A DNA stretch of 64,000 bases from an uncultured Oribacterium sp. (GTDB lineage Bacteria; Bacillota; Clostridia; Lachnospirales; Lachnospiraceae): contig CAKQPT010000003.1 in the NCBI GenBank assembly GCA_934270345.1, positions 1 to 64,000 of the forward strand. The letters run 5' to 3'. The notes under the pieces are model-generated. The model had not been told where the DNA came from. It saw nothing but the letters and a program-made list of their open reading frames with translations, and did not search any database. Of the stretch, positions 52,684-63,300 are shown piece by piece. Position 1 is the stretch's first letter, and each line of letters opens with the position of its first letter. The position numbers and the translations under genes are program-made.

Positions 52684-53442
52684 TTAATCTCCGAGATATG
52701 CCTTGATGACTTCCGGATCATGCAGTACATCGGCGGTCTTACCCTGCTTCAGTACCTGACCGAAATTGAGGACGGTCAGACGGTCACAGATACCGGATAC
52801 CAGCTTCATATCATGCTCGATCAGAAGGATCGTCATATCGAACTCGTCCCGTACGAGACGGATGGTACGCATCAGCTCCTCGGTCTCACTCGGGTTCATA
52901 CCGGCGGCCGGCTCATCCAGCAGGAGGAGCTTCGGCTCGGTTGCGAGCGCACGTGCGATCTCCAGCTTACGCTGCTGACCATACGGGAGGTTGGACGCCT
53001 TATAGTCCACGAAGTCCTGAAGGTCGAACACCTTGAGGATCTCGAGTGCCTTGGCATCCATCTCCTTCTCCAGCTTACGGTACTTCGGTGTTCTCAGAAT
53101 ACCGTCGAGCGTCGAGTAGAGATAGTGGTTATGCAGTCCGGCTTTTACATTGTCCAGCACGGACATGTTATGGAAGAGACGGATGTTCTGGAAGGTACGT
53201 GCGATGCCCTTCTTGTTGATCTCCTCACAGCTGAGACCCGTGATGTTGTCTCCGTCGAGGAGGATCTGCCCGCTGGTCGGCTTATATACACCGGTCAGGA
53301 GGTTAAATACGGTCGTCTTACCGGCACCGTTCGGGCCGATCAGACCGTAGAGCTCATTCTTTTCGATCTGCACATGGAAATTATCAACTGCCTTCAGACC
53401 ACCGAAGGAGATGCCCAGTGCTTCAATGTCTAACATAGCCAT
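52684..53442 (-). CDS. livG: branched-chain amino acid ABC transporter ATPase LivG
   Basis: The 252-residue ABC protein has Walker A GPNGAGKTT near 36-44, NLPYGQQRKLEIARAL as its LivG-type signature and LLLDEPAAGMNP as Walker B. The ATG at 53442 lies 2 bases after the livM stop, with AAAGGAG 11 bases before. Partner of LivF. Confidence 0.95.
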   Translation of the reverse strand: MAMLDIEALGISFGGLKAVDNFHVQIEKNELYGLIGPNGAGKTTVFNLLTGVYKPTSGQILLDGDNITGLSCEEINKKGIARTFQNIRLFHNMSVLDNVKAGLHNHYLYSTLDGILRTPKYRKLEKEMDAKALEILKVFDLQDFVDYKASNLPYGQQRKLEIARALATEPKLLLLDEPAAGMNPSETEELMRTIRLVRDEFDMTILLIEHDMKLVSGICDRLTVLNFGQVLKQGKTADVLHDPEVIKAYLGD

Positions 53443-53444
53443 GA

Positions 53445-54539
53445 TTACGTCGTCTCCTTTCCTTCGTCACTCTTCTTACTGAAACGGGCCATGATCTGCT
53501 GGCGAAGCGCGATCAGGGATGGTGCCGAGGTGAACAGCATCATGAGAATCAGGACGATCGCATACATGAGCATACGATAGTCGTTGAGTCCTCTCAGAAC
53601 TTCCGGCAGGAGGGTCAGGATGACCGCCGCGATGACGGAACCACGGATATTACCGATGCCACCCATAACGACGAAAACGAGGATCATGATGGACTGGTTG
53701 TAGCCGAAGTTCTTCGGCAGCGCCTGAAGCGAACTCAGGTTGTGTGCATACAGTACGCCGGCTGCGCCCGCGATCGCTGCAGAGATGGTGAATGCCATCA
53801 GCTTATAGCGGGTAACATTGAGCCCGATGGACTCGGCGGCGATACGATTATCACGGATGGCCATGATGGCACGTCCGGTTCTCGAGTTGATGAGGTTCAG
53901 CACGACGAAAAGTGCGATCAGCAGAAGGATCACACCGATTGTGAAGGTCGCCTGCTTCGGTGTACCGGTGATGCCCTGCGCGCCCTTGATGATGACGGTG
54001 CCGCCATCCATGCCGAGGGAAAGGGAATCCTTCAGGGAGAAATGCGCGCCGTGATCGTCGATACCGAAGTACAGTGCGTTGATGATGTTCTTGATGATCT
54101 CACCGAACGCGAGGGTGACGATTGCGAGGTAGTCGCCCTTCAGACGAAGGACCGGAATACCGATCAGGAAACCGAAGACAGCCGCTGCCGCTGCACCGAT
54201 CACGATTGCGATGATGAAACGAAGGAGCGGTGGCATCGCACTGCTCTTCATCAGCATCGTCCAGGTCGCAGAGGCGAAGGCACCGACGCACATAAAGCCG
54301 GCATGGCCGAGCGACAGCTCACCGGAGATACCGACCACGAGGTTCAGGCTCACCGCCATGATGCTGTAGATCGTGAGCGGAACGAGAAGTCCCTTGATGA
54401 GGGAGCTCACCTGTCCGGCATTCAGGAAGATCTCGACGATGATGTACGCGAGAATCACCATACCGTAGGTGATCATATTTGAGCGGAAGGTCTTCGCCTT
54501 CGCTGTAGACATTGACATAGATGTAGTTTTCATTTTCAT
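53445..54539 (-). CDS. livM: branched-chain amino acid ABC permease LivM
   Basis: The 364-residue protein has about nine membrane segments, with AVSLNLVVGISGELSLGHAGFMCVGAFA and FGEIIKNIINALYFG (interrupted here), the LivM signature. Ribosome site before the ATG at 54539 is weak; the gene starts 6 bases after livH, so coupling is likely. It forms the channel with LivH. The C-terminus is short and charged (KKSDEGKETT). Confidence 0.94.
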   Translation of the reverse strand: MKMKTTSMSMSTAKAKTFRSNMITYGMVILAYIIVEIFLNAGQVSSLIKGLLVPLTIYSIMAVSLNLVVGISGELSLGHAGFMCVGAFASATWTMLMKSSAMPPLLRFIIAIVIGAAAAAVFGFLIGIPVLRLKGDYLAIVTLAFGEIIKNIINALYFGIDDHGAHFSLKDSLSLGMDGGTVIIKGAQGITGTPKQATFTIGVILLLIALFVVLNLINSRTGRAIMAIRDNRIAAESIGLNVTRYKLMAFTISAAIAGAAGVLYAHNLSSLQALPKNFGYNQSIMILVFVVMGGIGNIRGSVIAAVILTLLPEVLRGLNDYRMLMYAIVLILMMLFTSAPSLIALRQQIMARFSKKSDEGKETT

Positions 54540-54545
54540 GCCGAC

Positions 54546-55430
54546 TCACACTTTCTCCATGATCTTCTTACCGAGGATACCCGTCGGCTTCACCAGAAGA
54601 ACGATGATCAGTACTGAAAATACGATGGCGTCACTCAGCTTCGAGGAGATGTACGCCTTCGACAGATTCTCGAGTACACCGAGGATGATGCCGCCGATGA
54701 ACGCGCCCGGGATGGAGCCAATGCCTCCAAGTACGGCCGCAACGAAGGCCTTGATGCCCGGCATGGCACCGGTGGTCGGGGTCAGCGTCGGGTAGGCGGA
54801 GCACATCAGGATGCCGCCGATGGCCGCGAGTGCGGAACCGATAGCGAAGGTCATCGAGATGGTCTTATTGACATCGACACCCATGAGGGTAGCGGCGCCC
54901 TTATCCTCGGAAACCGCCAGCATCGCCTGACCGGCCTTCGTCTTGTTGATGAAGGTCACCAGACCGCCGACGATGATCAGGCAGCACAGGATCGTCACGA
55001 TGGTCTCACCGGAGATCGTCAGTGCACCACCCGCAAGCTTGACCGGCTTGATCGGAACGAAGGAGGTGAAGCTCTTCGGATTCGCACCGAACAGAAGCAG
55101 CGCCAGATTCTGAAGAAGGTAGGATACACCGATTGCGGTGATCAGGACGTTCAGAGAGTTGGCCTGACGGAGTGGCTTGTAAGCGACCTTCTCGATGACG
55201 ACACCCAGCAGGGTGCAGATCACCATCGACAGGAGGGTCGACACCAGGATCGGAAGGCCCATCTGGTTCAATGCAATAAACGCTGCGTAACCACCGACCA
55301 TGAGGATATCACCATGGGCAAAGTTGAGCATCTTTGCGATTCCATATACCATCGTGTAGCCCAGGGCGATGATCGCGTAGATCGAGCCTAAACTGACACC
55401 ACTCAGCAAGTAGGAAATGAAACTCATCAT
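54546..55430 (-). CDS. livH: branched-chain amino acid ABC permease LivH
   Basis: The 294-residue protein has about eight membrane segments, beginning SLGSIYAIIALGYTMVYG and MLNFAHGDILMVGGYAAF, the LivH signature. AGAGGTG precedes the ATG. It follows the livK binding-protein gene after 212 bases with several inverted repeats, which probably lower its expression relative to livK. Confidence 0.95.
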   Translation of the reverse strand: MMSFISYLLSGVSLGSIYAIIALGYTMVYGIAKMLNFAHGDILMVGGYAAFIALNQMGLPILVSTLLSMVICTLLGVVIEKVAYKPLRQANSLNVLITAIGVSYLLQNLALLLFGANPKSFTSFVPIKPVKLAGGALTISGETIVTILCCLIIVGGLVTFINKTKAGQAMLAVSEDKGAATLMGVDVNKTISMTFAIGSALAAIGGILMCSAYPTLTPTTGAMPGIKAFVAAVLGGIGSIPGAFIGGIILGVLENLSKAYISSKLSDAIVFSVLIIVLLVKPTGILGKKIMEKV

Positions 55431-55485
55431 CTCTAAACACCTCTTTGAAATTAATGGGGACGATCCCCGTACATAAGTATTAAGG

Positions 55486-55537
55486 GATCTTCATAATGTC
55501 GTAACGAAATCACTTTCCTTTCGAAATTATGAAGATC
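55486..55537. repeat. inverted repeat in the livK-livH leader
   Basis: GATCTTCATAAT (55486-55497) and ATTATGAAGATC (55526-55537) are perfectly complementary. A smaller GGGGA/TCCCC hairpin (55456-55468) lies closer to livH. Confidence 0.7.
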
Positions 55538-55552
55538 GTTTAATTTAATTCA

Positions 55553-55585
55553 ATAAAGGGTTGCTTACAGTAAGCAACCCTTTAT
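55553..55585 (-). terminator. livK-livH intercistronic hairpin
   Basis: AAAGGGTTGCTTAC (55555-55568) and GTAAGCAACCCTTT (55570-55583) pair perfectly, extended by two pairs. It starts 57 bases after the livK stop. Only a loose T-rich stretch follows on the minus strand, so partial termination or 3'-end protection is likely. Confidence 0.7.
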
Positions 55586-55642
55586 GCTCTTTCATCATGC
55601 AGAAAAATGAGATTTTCTCATGATGCTTCATCACTTTTCCGA

Positions 55643-56851
55643 TCAGTCGGCAGAAGTATAAGCACCGTCCTTGACGATAACGGCCTTCGGCTCCTTATCG
55701 ACATCACCGTTCTCGTCCCAGGTCATGCCGGAACCGGTGAGACCATCATACTTGACGGACTTCATCTGCTCTTCCATCGCTGTACCAAGATCAGCTACGG
55801 ACATATCCGGAGTCAGGTTACCAGCCTCGATCGCTGCCTTCATGATGTATGCTGCATCGTATGCATCCGCTGCGAACTGAATCGGTGTGTCACCGAACTT
55901 ATCCTTATAAGCGGTTACGAAGCTTACGGTCTTCTCGTCGGTCGCATCCGCTGCGAACGGAGTCAGAAGCATGAGGCCCTCTGCAAGGGAAGTATCGAAG
56001 TTCTCAACATCGAGGATACCATCCATACCATCACAACCGAAGAAGGTCGGCTTGTAACCCATGGTGTTTGCCTGTGTCAGAACGAGGGCTGCCTCTGTGT
56101 AGTAGAACGGAAGGAATACCAGCTCTGCGCCTGCGCTCTGCATCTTCTGAAGCTGTGTAGAGAAGTCGGTCTTTGAATCCGCGGTGAACTGCTCATCCGC
56201 TACGATCTCAAGTCCCTGGTTGCCAGCCTCGGTAACGAAGGAATCATGAATACCGGAGGAATAAACATCGGAAGAATCATAGATGATACCGATCTTGGTC
56301 GCCAGCTTGTGGGTTCCGATGTACTCTGCGGACTTGGCGCCCTGTGCCGGATCAGAGAAGCATACACGGTATGCGTTCGGAGCTGCGGTACAATCAACAG
56401 CAGAACCTGACGGAGTCAGAAGGAACATATTATCATTCTGAGCCTCGGAAGCAACCGCGATGGTCGGTGCGGAAGTGGTCGGTCCGATCAGCATCTGCAT
56501 GCCCCAGTCCTTGAGGGAGTTGTATGCGTTGATGGCCTTCTCCTGATCGTGCTCATCATCTGCCGTCTTATACTCTACCTGGTAGCCATTGATACCACCA
56601 TTTGCATTGATCTCGTCGATGGCAACCTGTGCACCATTGATGACAGCCTTACCATAGATCGCTGCACCACCGGTCAGAGGTCCCTGACCACCGATCTTCC
56701 ATGTAAGATCTGAAGAACCAGCGGCTGTCGTTGTGCCCTCAGCTGCTGCAGCGGCAGCGGCTGTTGTCGCCTCCGGAGTAGATGAAGAACCACAGGCGGC
56801 TAAAGAAGCAACCATCGAAGCTGCAAGTACTGCACTTAATACCTTTTTCAT
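55643..56851 (-). CDS. livK: branched-chain amino acid binding lipoprotein LivK
   Basis: The 402-residue protein has a signal peptide with lipobox LAAC (Cys20), an Ala/Thr-rich spacer, and a type I periplasmic-binding fold (GPLTGGAAIYGKAVINGAQ, then AIDEINANGGINGYQVEY). It captures leucine-type amino acids outside the cell for LivHMGF. The ATG follows GAGGAG. It heads the operon behind a near-consensus promoter. Exact ligand cannot be read from sequence. Confidence 0.93.
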   Translation of the reverse strand: MKKVLSAVLAASMVASLAACGSSSTPEATTAAAAAAAEGTTTAAGSSDLTWKIGGQGPLTGGAAIYGKAVINGAQVAIDEINANGGINGYQVEYKTADDEHDQEKAINAYNSLKDWGMQMLIGPTTSAPTIAVASEAQNDNMFLLTPSGSAVDCTAAPNAYRVCFSDPAQGAKSAEYIGTHKLATKIGIIYDSSDVYSSGIHDSFVTEAGNQGLEIVADEQFTADSKTDFSTQLQKMQSAGAELVFLPFYYTEAALVLTQANTMGYKPTFFGCDGMDGILDVENFDTSLAEGLMLLTPFAADATDEKTVSFVTAYKDKFGDTPIQFAADAYDAAYIMKAAIEAGNLTPDMSVADLGTAMEEQMKSVKYDGLTGSGMTWDENGDVDKEPKAVIVKDGAYTSAD

Positions 56852-56904
56852 AATTTTTCTCCTCTCAGTTTTCTAAAATACAAGCTTTCTGAAAACTTTT
56901 CATC

Positions 56905-56933
56905 ATTATAAAGTTCAGAGTTATGGAAGTCAA
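56905..56933 (-). promoter_or_regulatory. livK operon promoter
   Basis: On the minus strand TTGACT (56933-56928) and a perfect TATAAT (56910-56905) are 17 bases apart, with a leader of about 45 bases. It is one of the strongest promoters in the window. Confidence 0.85.
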
Positions 56934-57009
56934 TAACTTTTATAACATATTTTCACATTTGCAGCTCGTATGATAACTTTGAGGAATACGTATTATAATA
57001 TCTGCTTCT

Positions 57010-57044
57010 AAAAAACACGCAGGGCTCCGGAGGGGCCCTGCGTG
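57010..57044 (-). terminator. terminator after gpsA
   Basis: CACGCAGGGC (57016-57025) pairs with GCCCTGCGTG (57035-57044). The minus strand continues into TTTTTTAG. The RNA apex is CCCCUCCGGAG. Confidence 0.92.
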
Positions 57045-57053
57045 AATGAATGC

Positions 57054-58061
57054 TTATTTATCAAATGGCACGTTGATATTTTCAATGGTGCGATCACGCA
57101 GCATGAGATCGCGGACCGCTTCGCGTGCCGGCTTGCCTTCGAAGAGGATCTGGTTGATGCCCTCGACGATCGGCATCGATACCTCATACTTCTCCGCGAG
57201 TGCGCGTGCTGCCTTCGCCGCATACACACCCTCGACGGTCTGGCCGACCTCCTGCATCGCCTCCTCGTAGCTTCTGCCCTCGCCCATCAGGATACCGGCG
57301 CGGCGGTTCCGGCTGTGCATGGAGGCACAGGTCACAATCAGATCACCGATGCCGCTCAGACCGTTGAAGGTCTCCATGCGACAGCCCATCTTCATGCCGA
57401 GGCGCTCGATCTCCGCGATACCGCGTGTGATCAACGCCGCCTTCGTGTTATCGCCGTAGCCGAGGCCATCTGCCATACCGGCTGCGAGGGCGATGACGTT
57501 CTTCGTCGCGCCGCCGATCTCGATGCCCTTGATGTCCGGATTGATGTAGACACGGAAGCAGTCGCACATGAACGCGTTCTGCACGAAAAGCGCTGTCTTC
57601 TCGGTATGTGCACCGGTCACGATCGTCGTCGGAATGAAGCGCGATACCTCCTCGGCATGGCTCGGTCCGGACAGCACTGCGACGTCCGCCTGCGGGATCT
57701 CCTCTTCGATGATATCCGACATCGTATAGAGTGTGCCCTCTTCGATGCCCTTTGCCACCGACACGATGATCTGTCCCTCGCTGACAAACGGCTTCATCTC
57801 ATGCGCTGTCCCACGCACGAAGATGGACGGCACCGCCAGCACAACGAGTGCCTGATCCTTCAGTGCAGACGCCAGATCCGAGGTAAAATGTACCGTCTCC
57901 GGAATCACAGCACCCGGCAGGTTCTTATGACGGTAGGTCTCCTGAAGCGCATCCACCTCCTGCTGAAACTTCGACCAGATGGTCACCTCATGTCCGTTAT
58001 GGGCGAGCAGAATGCCGAGGGCCGTACCCCAGGTACCTGCGCCGATGATTGATGCTTTCAT
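57054..58061 (-). CDS. gpsA: glycerol-3-phosphate dehydrogenase [NAD(P)+]
   Basis: The 335-residue protein has the nucleotide-binding GAGTWGTALG at 7-16, SVAKGIEEGTL, LSGPSHAEEV and GATKNVIALAAG, all GpsA signatures. It reduces dihydroxyacetone phosphate to sn-glycerol-3-phosphate, the acceptor used by PlsY encoded just upstream. Length is typical. A hairpin lies between plsY and gpsA; a terminator follows. Confidence 0.97.
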   Translation of the reverse strand: MKASIIGAGTWGTALGILLAHNGHEVTIWSKFQQEVDALQETYRHKNLPGAVIPETVHFTSDLASALKDQALVVLAVPSIFVRGTAHEMKPFVSEGQIIVSVAKGIEEGTLYTMSDIIEEEIPQADVAVLSGPSHAEEVSRFIPTTIVTGAHTEKTALFVQNAFMCDCFRVYINPDIKGIEIGGATKNVIALAAGMADGLGYGDNTKAALITRGIAEIERLGMKMGCRMETFNGLSGIGDLIVTCASMHSRNRRAGILMGEGRSYEEAMQEVGQTVEGVYAAKAARALAEKYEVSMPIVEGINQILFEGKPAREAVRDLMLRDRTIENINVPFDK

Positions 58062-58082
58062 AATATCTCCTCTTTTAAAACT

Positions 58083-58114
58083 CGCCCGGTGGAAGCCAAT
58101 GCTTCTGCCGGGCG
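58083..58114 (-). terminator. hairpin between plsY and gpsA
   Basis: CGCCCGG (58083-58089) pairs with CCGGGCG (58108-58114), with an inner GAAG/CTTC stem and apex CATTGG on the minus strand. AGTTTTAAAAG follows, so it may be a weak terminator. Confidence 0.5.
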
Positions 58115-58181
58115 AACGTATTCTATCATATACTTATACTTCTGCTGCAACCCCATCTCGGGTGACACGCCTCGATACAGA

Positions 58182-58826
58182 TTACTTCTTAAAGTGGAAC
58201 TTCGATTCCGTACCATTCTTCAGCCGCACGATATTCGAGCGGTGCTGCCATACGCCGAGCGCTGCGATCAAGAAGAACACGACCAGCACGATCGGGTAGA
58301 TCGCCATGGACATCGGAAGGAGTCCGAAGTATCCGAAGATGGCCGTCAGAATAAACAGCAGGGATACGCCGCAGATCGAGCCGACGCTCACATAGCCGGT
58401 GGTCTTCGCGATCACCACGAACAGTGCAAACAGCACGATGGCCATCCGCCAGTCAAAGGCGATGATAAGCGCACCGGTGCAGGCGATGCCCTTACCGCCG
58501 CGCAGCATCGGAAGGATCGGGAAATCATGCCCGAGGATCGAACCGAAGCCCGCAAATACGGTGATGAGGGTACCCTCATCGATCGTCGCCGGCTTGAAGA
58601 TCATGTGCATCATCAGGATCGGGATGATGGTTTTCGCGATGTCCAGCAGCAGTACCGTCGTACCCGCCTTCTTTCCGAGGGTGCGGCCGATATTCGTCGA
58701 GCCCGGATTACCGGAGCCCTGCTTATAGATATCGATGCCCTGGGACTTCGCATACAGATAGCCATTCGGTATGTTACCGAAGATATATCCCACTACCAGG
58801 GAAATGATCATGTGCTGTATATTCAT
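58182..58826 (-). CDS. plsY: acyl-phosphate:glycerol-3-phosphate acyltransferase
   Basis: The 214-residue membrane protein has five predicted segments and the PlsY blocks GSGNPGSTNIGRTLG and GGKGIACTGA. It transfers acyl from acyl phosphate to glycerol-3-phosphate, the first step of phospholipid synthesis. I take the ATG at 58826, which shares TGATG with the der stop and follows GGAGAGG; the GTG one codon earlier is less likely. Confidence 0.95.
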   Translation of the reverse strand: MNIQHMIISLVVGYIFGNIPNGYLYAKSQGIDIYKQGSGNPGSTNIGRTLGKKAGTTVLLLDIAKTIIPILMMHMIFKPATIDEGTLITVFAGFGSILGHDFPILPMLRGGKGIACTGALIIAFDWRMAIVLFALFVVIAKTTGYVSVGSICGVSLLFILTAIFGYFGLLPMSMAIYPIVLVVFFLIAALGVWQHRSNIVRLKNGTESKFHFKK

Positions 58827-60160
58827 CACTCATCCTCTCCGGCCTGGCGCTCACGGATCAGGAACTTCAGCGGTGTTCCCGGGAAGCCGAAGGCCTCACG
58901 AATCTGATTCTCGATGTATCTCGTATACGAGAAGTGCATCAGCTGCTGGTCATTGACGAAAATAACGAAGGTAGGCGGCTCGACTGCGGTCTGCGTCATG
59001 TAGAACAGCTTGAGACGCTTGCCCTTATCACTCGGCGGCTGCTTCATCGCTGTCGCTCTCGTCATGATGTCGTTGAGCACACCCGTACGGATACGAAGTG
59101 TCTGACTCTCCCGCACCTGATCGACGAGATCGAAGATCTTATTCAGACGCTGTCCGGTCTCTGCCGAGATGAAAAGGTACTGCGCATACGGCATGTAGGA
59201 GAACTTCTCCATCAGCTTCGTCTGGAATTCCTTCATCGTCTTATCGTTCTTATCCGGCACCGCATCCCACTTGTTCACGCAGATGATGACGCCCTTTCCG
59301 GACTCATGCGCGATGCCGGCGATGCGCGCATCGCCCTCGGTGATGCCCTGCGTCGCGTCGATCAGCACGAGACAGATGTCCGCACGATCCACGGCCGCAA
59401 CGGTACGGATGACGGAGTAACGCTCGATATCGTCATCGATCTTTCCCTTCCGGCGAAGCCCCGCCGTATCGATGAAGGTATATTCCTTTCCGTTGTGTAC
59501 GATCTTCGTATCGATCGCGTCACGGGTCGTGCCGGCAATGTTGGAGACGATCACGCGGTTCTGTCCCAGCAGCTTATTGATGACGGAGCTCTTTCCGACA
59601 TTCGGCTTACCGATGAGGGCGACCTTGATGGAATCATCCTCGACCTCTTCTGCCGTCTCGACCGGGAAGTGCTTGATCACCTCGTCAAGCATGTCGCCGA
59701 CACCGAGCTGGTTCACCGAGGATACACCGAACGGATCGCCGAGGCCCAGATTATAGAACTCATAGATATCATTTCCGAACTTCTGGAAGCTGTCGACCTT
59801 ATTCACGCAGAGAACGACCGGCTTTCCGGACTTCCGGAGCATATTCGCCACCTCGTAGTCCGCATCGACGAGGCCGGTACGTACATCCACGACGAAAATG
59901 ATGACATCCGCCGTATCGATCGCCAGCTGTGCCTGTGCACGCATCTGCGACAGAATGATATCCTGGGAATCCGGCTCGATACCACCTGTATCGATCAGCG
60001 TAAACTTGTTATTCAGCCACTCCGCATCCGCATAGATACGGTCACGGGTCACACCCGGCGTATCCTTCACGATGGAGATCTGCTTCCCTGCAATCAGGTT
60101 GAACAGCGTAGACTTACCTACGTTTGGACGGCCTACCACCGCCACCATCACTTTTCTCAT
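58826..60160 (-). CDS. der: ribosome assembly GTPase Der (EngA)
   Basis: The 444-residue protein has two G domains in tandem, with [12 protein letters not shown] near 10-21 and [12 protein letters not shown] near 184-195, each followed by NKVD and NKWD, and a C-terminal KH-like domain. It acts in 50S maturation. AGGTGA precedes the ATG. Own promoter; plsY and gpsA follow in the same unit. Confidence 0.97.
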   Translation of the reverse strand: MRKVMVAVVGRPNVGKSTLFNLIAGKQISIVKDTPGVTRDRIYADAEWLNNKFTLIDTGGIEPDSQDIILSQMRAQAQLAIDTADVIIFVVDVRTGLVDADYEVANMLRKSGKPVVLCVNKVDSFQKFGNDIYEFYNLGLGDPFGVSSVNQLGVGDMLDEVIKHFPVETAEEVEDDSIKVALIGKPNVGKSSVINKLLGQNRVIVSNIAGTTRDAIDTKIVHNGKEYTFIDTAGLRRKGKIDDDIERYSVIRTVAAVDRADICLVLIDATQGITEGDARIAGIAHESGKGVIICVNKWDAVPDKNDKTMKEFQTKLMEKFSYMPYAQYLFISAETGQRLNKIFDLVDQVRESQTLRIRTGVLNDIMTRATAMKQPPSDKGKRLKLFYMTQTAVEPPTFVIFVNDQQLMHFSYTRYIENQIREAFGFPGTPLKFLIRERQAGEDE

Positions 60161-60221
60161 ATCTTCACCTTACTACGTGGTGCCCGAAGGCCCACATGAT
60201 TCTTTCCTAATTAACTAAATA

Positions 60222-60250
60222 ATTTTAACATGAGAAGCATAAAACGGCAA
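60222..60250 (-). promoter_or_regulatory. der-plsY-gpsA promoter
   Basis: On the minus strand TTGCCG (60250-60245) and TAAAAT (60227-60222) are 17 bases apart, after the nifJ terminator. Confidence 0.6.
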
Positions 60251-60269
60251 GTTTGTATCAGCAGACATT

Positions 60270-60300
60270 AAAAAGGGAGCCGGCTTACGCCGGCTCCCTT
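60270..60300 (-). terminator. terminator after nifJ
   Basis: AAGGGAGCCGGC (60273-60284) pairs perfectly with GCCGGCTCCCTT (60289-60300) around a 4-base loop, and the minus strand continues into TTTTTAATG. It lies 31 bases after the nifJ stop. Confidence 0.93.
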
Positions 60301-60331
60301 CTCGCATCACATGAATCAGAGATCCCGTGAA

Positions 60332-63300
60332 TTAGTTGTTGTACAGGTCGATGAGCTTCTTAAGGTGCTCATATCTAGCCTGAGACTCAGCCTGGTTCTT
60401 CTCGTCAAGAGCCTTTGCTCTCTCCGGGTTCTTAAGGCCGAGGGACAGGTAACGAACCTCACCCTTCAGGAAATCCTGGTAACCGGTGAAATCCGGCTCC
60501 TTGGAATCAAGAGTGAACTTCTTATCGCCACCAAGCGGGTTGTATCTGAAGTTGTTCCAGTAACCAGTCTGGAGTGCAAGCTTCTCCTCAGTCATAGCCT
60601 TCGCCATGCCCTTCTTGATGCCGTGGTTGATACAAGGTGCGTATGCAATGATCAGAGATGGTCCTGGATATGCCTCAGCCTCTGCAATAGCCTTTACGGT
60701 CTGCTGCATGTCGCCGCCCATGTTGATATGAGCTACATATACATAGCCATAGGACATTGCGATACCAGGAAGATCCTTCTTGCCGGTCTCCTTACCACCT
60801 GCAGCGAACTGTGCAACTGCACCGGTCGGAGTCGACTTGGAGGACTGTCCACCTGTGTTGGAGTAAACCTCAGTATCGAATACCATTACGTTGATGTCCT
60901 TGCCGGAAGCAAGTACATGATCGAGGCCGCCGAAACCGATATCATAAGCCCAACCATCACCACCGAAGATCCACTGGCTCTTCTTAGCGAGGAAGTCCTT
61001 ATTCTTTACGAGATCCTTGGAGAGATCATCGGTCTTATCAGCAAGTGCTGCAACGAGCTTATCGGTAGCTGCACCGTTGGTAGCGCCGACAGCGAAAGTA
61101 TCAAGCCACTCCTGAGCGACATCCTTTACAGATGCATCCTTCTCAGCGAGCTCCTCTACTTCCTTCTTCAGTCTGGTACGGATTGCGTTCTGAGCAAGTA
61201 ACATACCATAACCGAACTCTGCGTTATCCTCGAAGAGGGAGTTATCCCAAGCCGGGCCCTGACCCTTCGCGTTTACAGTGTACGGTGTAGAAGGTGAAGA
61301 GTTACCCCAGATAGATGAGCAGCCTGTCGCATTTGCGATGTACATTCTGTCACCGAAGAGCTGAGTGATGAGCTTAGCATATGGTGTCTCACCACAGCCA
61401 GGACATGCACCGGAGTACTCGAGTAACGGCTTCTTGAACTGTGAACCCTTAACGGTGGTCTCCTTGAACTTCGCAACAACGTCATCCTTCTCAGGAAGCT
61501 TTACTGCGTAGTCGAAGAACTTCTGTCTGTCAAGCTCCTCAGCGATCGGCTTCATCTCGAGTGCCTTCGCGCCCTTCATGCCAGGACATACGTTTGCGCA
61601 GGAACCACAACCGGTACAGTCAAGTACAGATACCTGAATACCGAACTTGTAATCCGGCATACCGGTCATTGCCTTTGTAAGGATACCCTCTGGAGCGTTT
61701 GCAGCCTCGTCAGCAGTAAATGCGAACGGACGGATTGCGCCGTGCGGGCAGACATAAGAACAGAAGTTACACTGGATACAGTTATCCGGATTCCACTGCG
61801 GAACGTTTACAGCGATACCTCTCTTCTCGTAAGCAGATGTTCCGGAAGGAGTTGTACCATCAACATAAGCATTGAACGCAGAAACAGGAAGTGAGTTACC
61901 CTCCTGAGCGGAAACCTTGTTCTGGATGTTGTTTACGAAATCAAGAACATCCTTGGTGCCCTCGGTCTTATCCTTGAACTCGAGGCCCTCATCCTGTGCG
62001 TTTGCCCAGTCCTCAGGGATCTCGATCTTCTCGAATGCGTTTGCACCAGCGTCGATCGCTGCCCAGTTCTTCTTAACGACATCCTCACCCTTACGGCCGT
62101 ATGTCTTCTGTGCAGCGTCCTTCATCAGCTTGTTCGCATCTTCCTTCGGGATGATACCGGTCAGTGTGAAGAATGCAGACTGAAGGATGGTGTTGATTCT
62201 TGTCGGGCCCATGCCGGTCTCAATACCGATCTTTACACCGTTGATGATGTAGAAGTTGATCTTGTGATCGTACATGTACTTCTTAACCTGGCCAGGGATG
62301 TGCTCAGCGATCTCATCCTTGTTCCATACGCAGTTGAGGAGGAAGGTACCACCATCAACGAGCTCCTGAACCATGTTGAACTTGGTCATGTAAGCCGGGT
62401 TGTGGCAGGCTACGAAGTTTGCTCTGTGGATCAGGTAAGTAGACTTGATCGGCTTCTTACCGAATCTCAGGTGAGACATGGTAACACCGCCGGACTTCTT
62501 GGAATCATAATCGAAGTAAGCCTGAGCGTACATGTCTGTGTTATCACCGATGATCTTGATAGAGTTCTTGTTTGCACCTACGGTACCATCTGCACCGAGA
62601 CCCCAGAACTTACAGTTAACGGTTCCCTCAGGAGTCGTAACAAGTGCTGGACCAGCCGGCAGAGAAAGGTGTGTAACATCATCATCGATACCGATGGTGA
62701 ATCTCTTCTTATCAACGTTGTTGTAAACAGCAACGATCTGAGAAGGTGTGGTATCCTTGGAACCGAGACCATAACGGCCGGAAAGGATGGTGCAGTTTGC
62801 GAACTCTGTGCCCTGAAGAGCTGCTACGACATCGAGGTACAGCGGCTCACCGATGGAGCCCGGCTCCTTCGTTCTGTCGAGAACAGAGATCACCTTGGTG
62901 GTTGCAGGAAGTGCCTTTACGAATGCGTCCTTGCTGAACGGTCTGTAAAGTCTTACCTTGACAACGCCGACCTTCTCGCCCTGCTTAGCAAGGTAATCGA
63001 TGGTCTCCTCGATGGTATCGTTTACGGAACCCATAGCAACGATGACGTGATCAGCATCTGCTGCACCGTAGTAGTTGAAGAGCTTGTAATCTGTACCGAT
63101 CTTCGCATTCACCTTATCCATGTACTCCTGAACGATTGCAGGAAGTGCATCGTAGTAAGGGTTGGAAGCCTCACGAGCCTGGAAGAAGATATCCGGGTTC
63201 TGAGCAGATCCTCTCTCAACCGGGTGGTTCGGGTTAAGAGCCTTCGCTCTGAACTCGTCTACATACTCCCAGTCAACCATATCTCTGAGATCCTCGTAAT

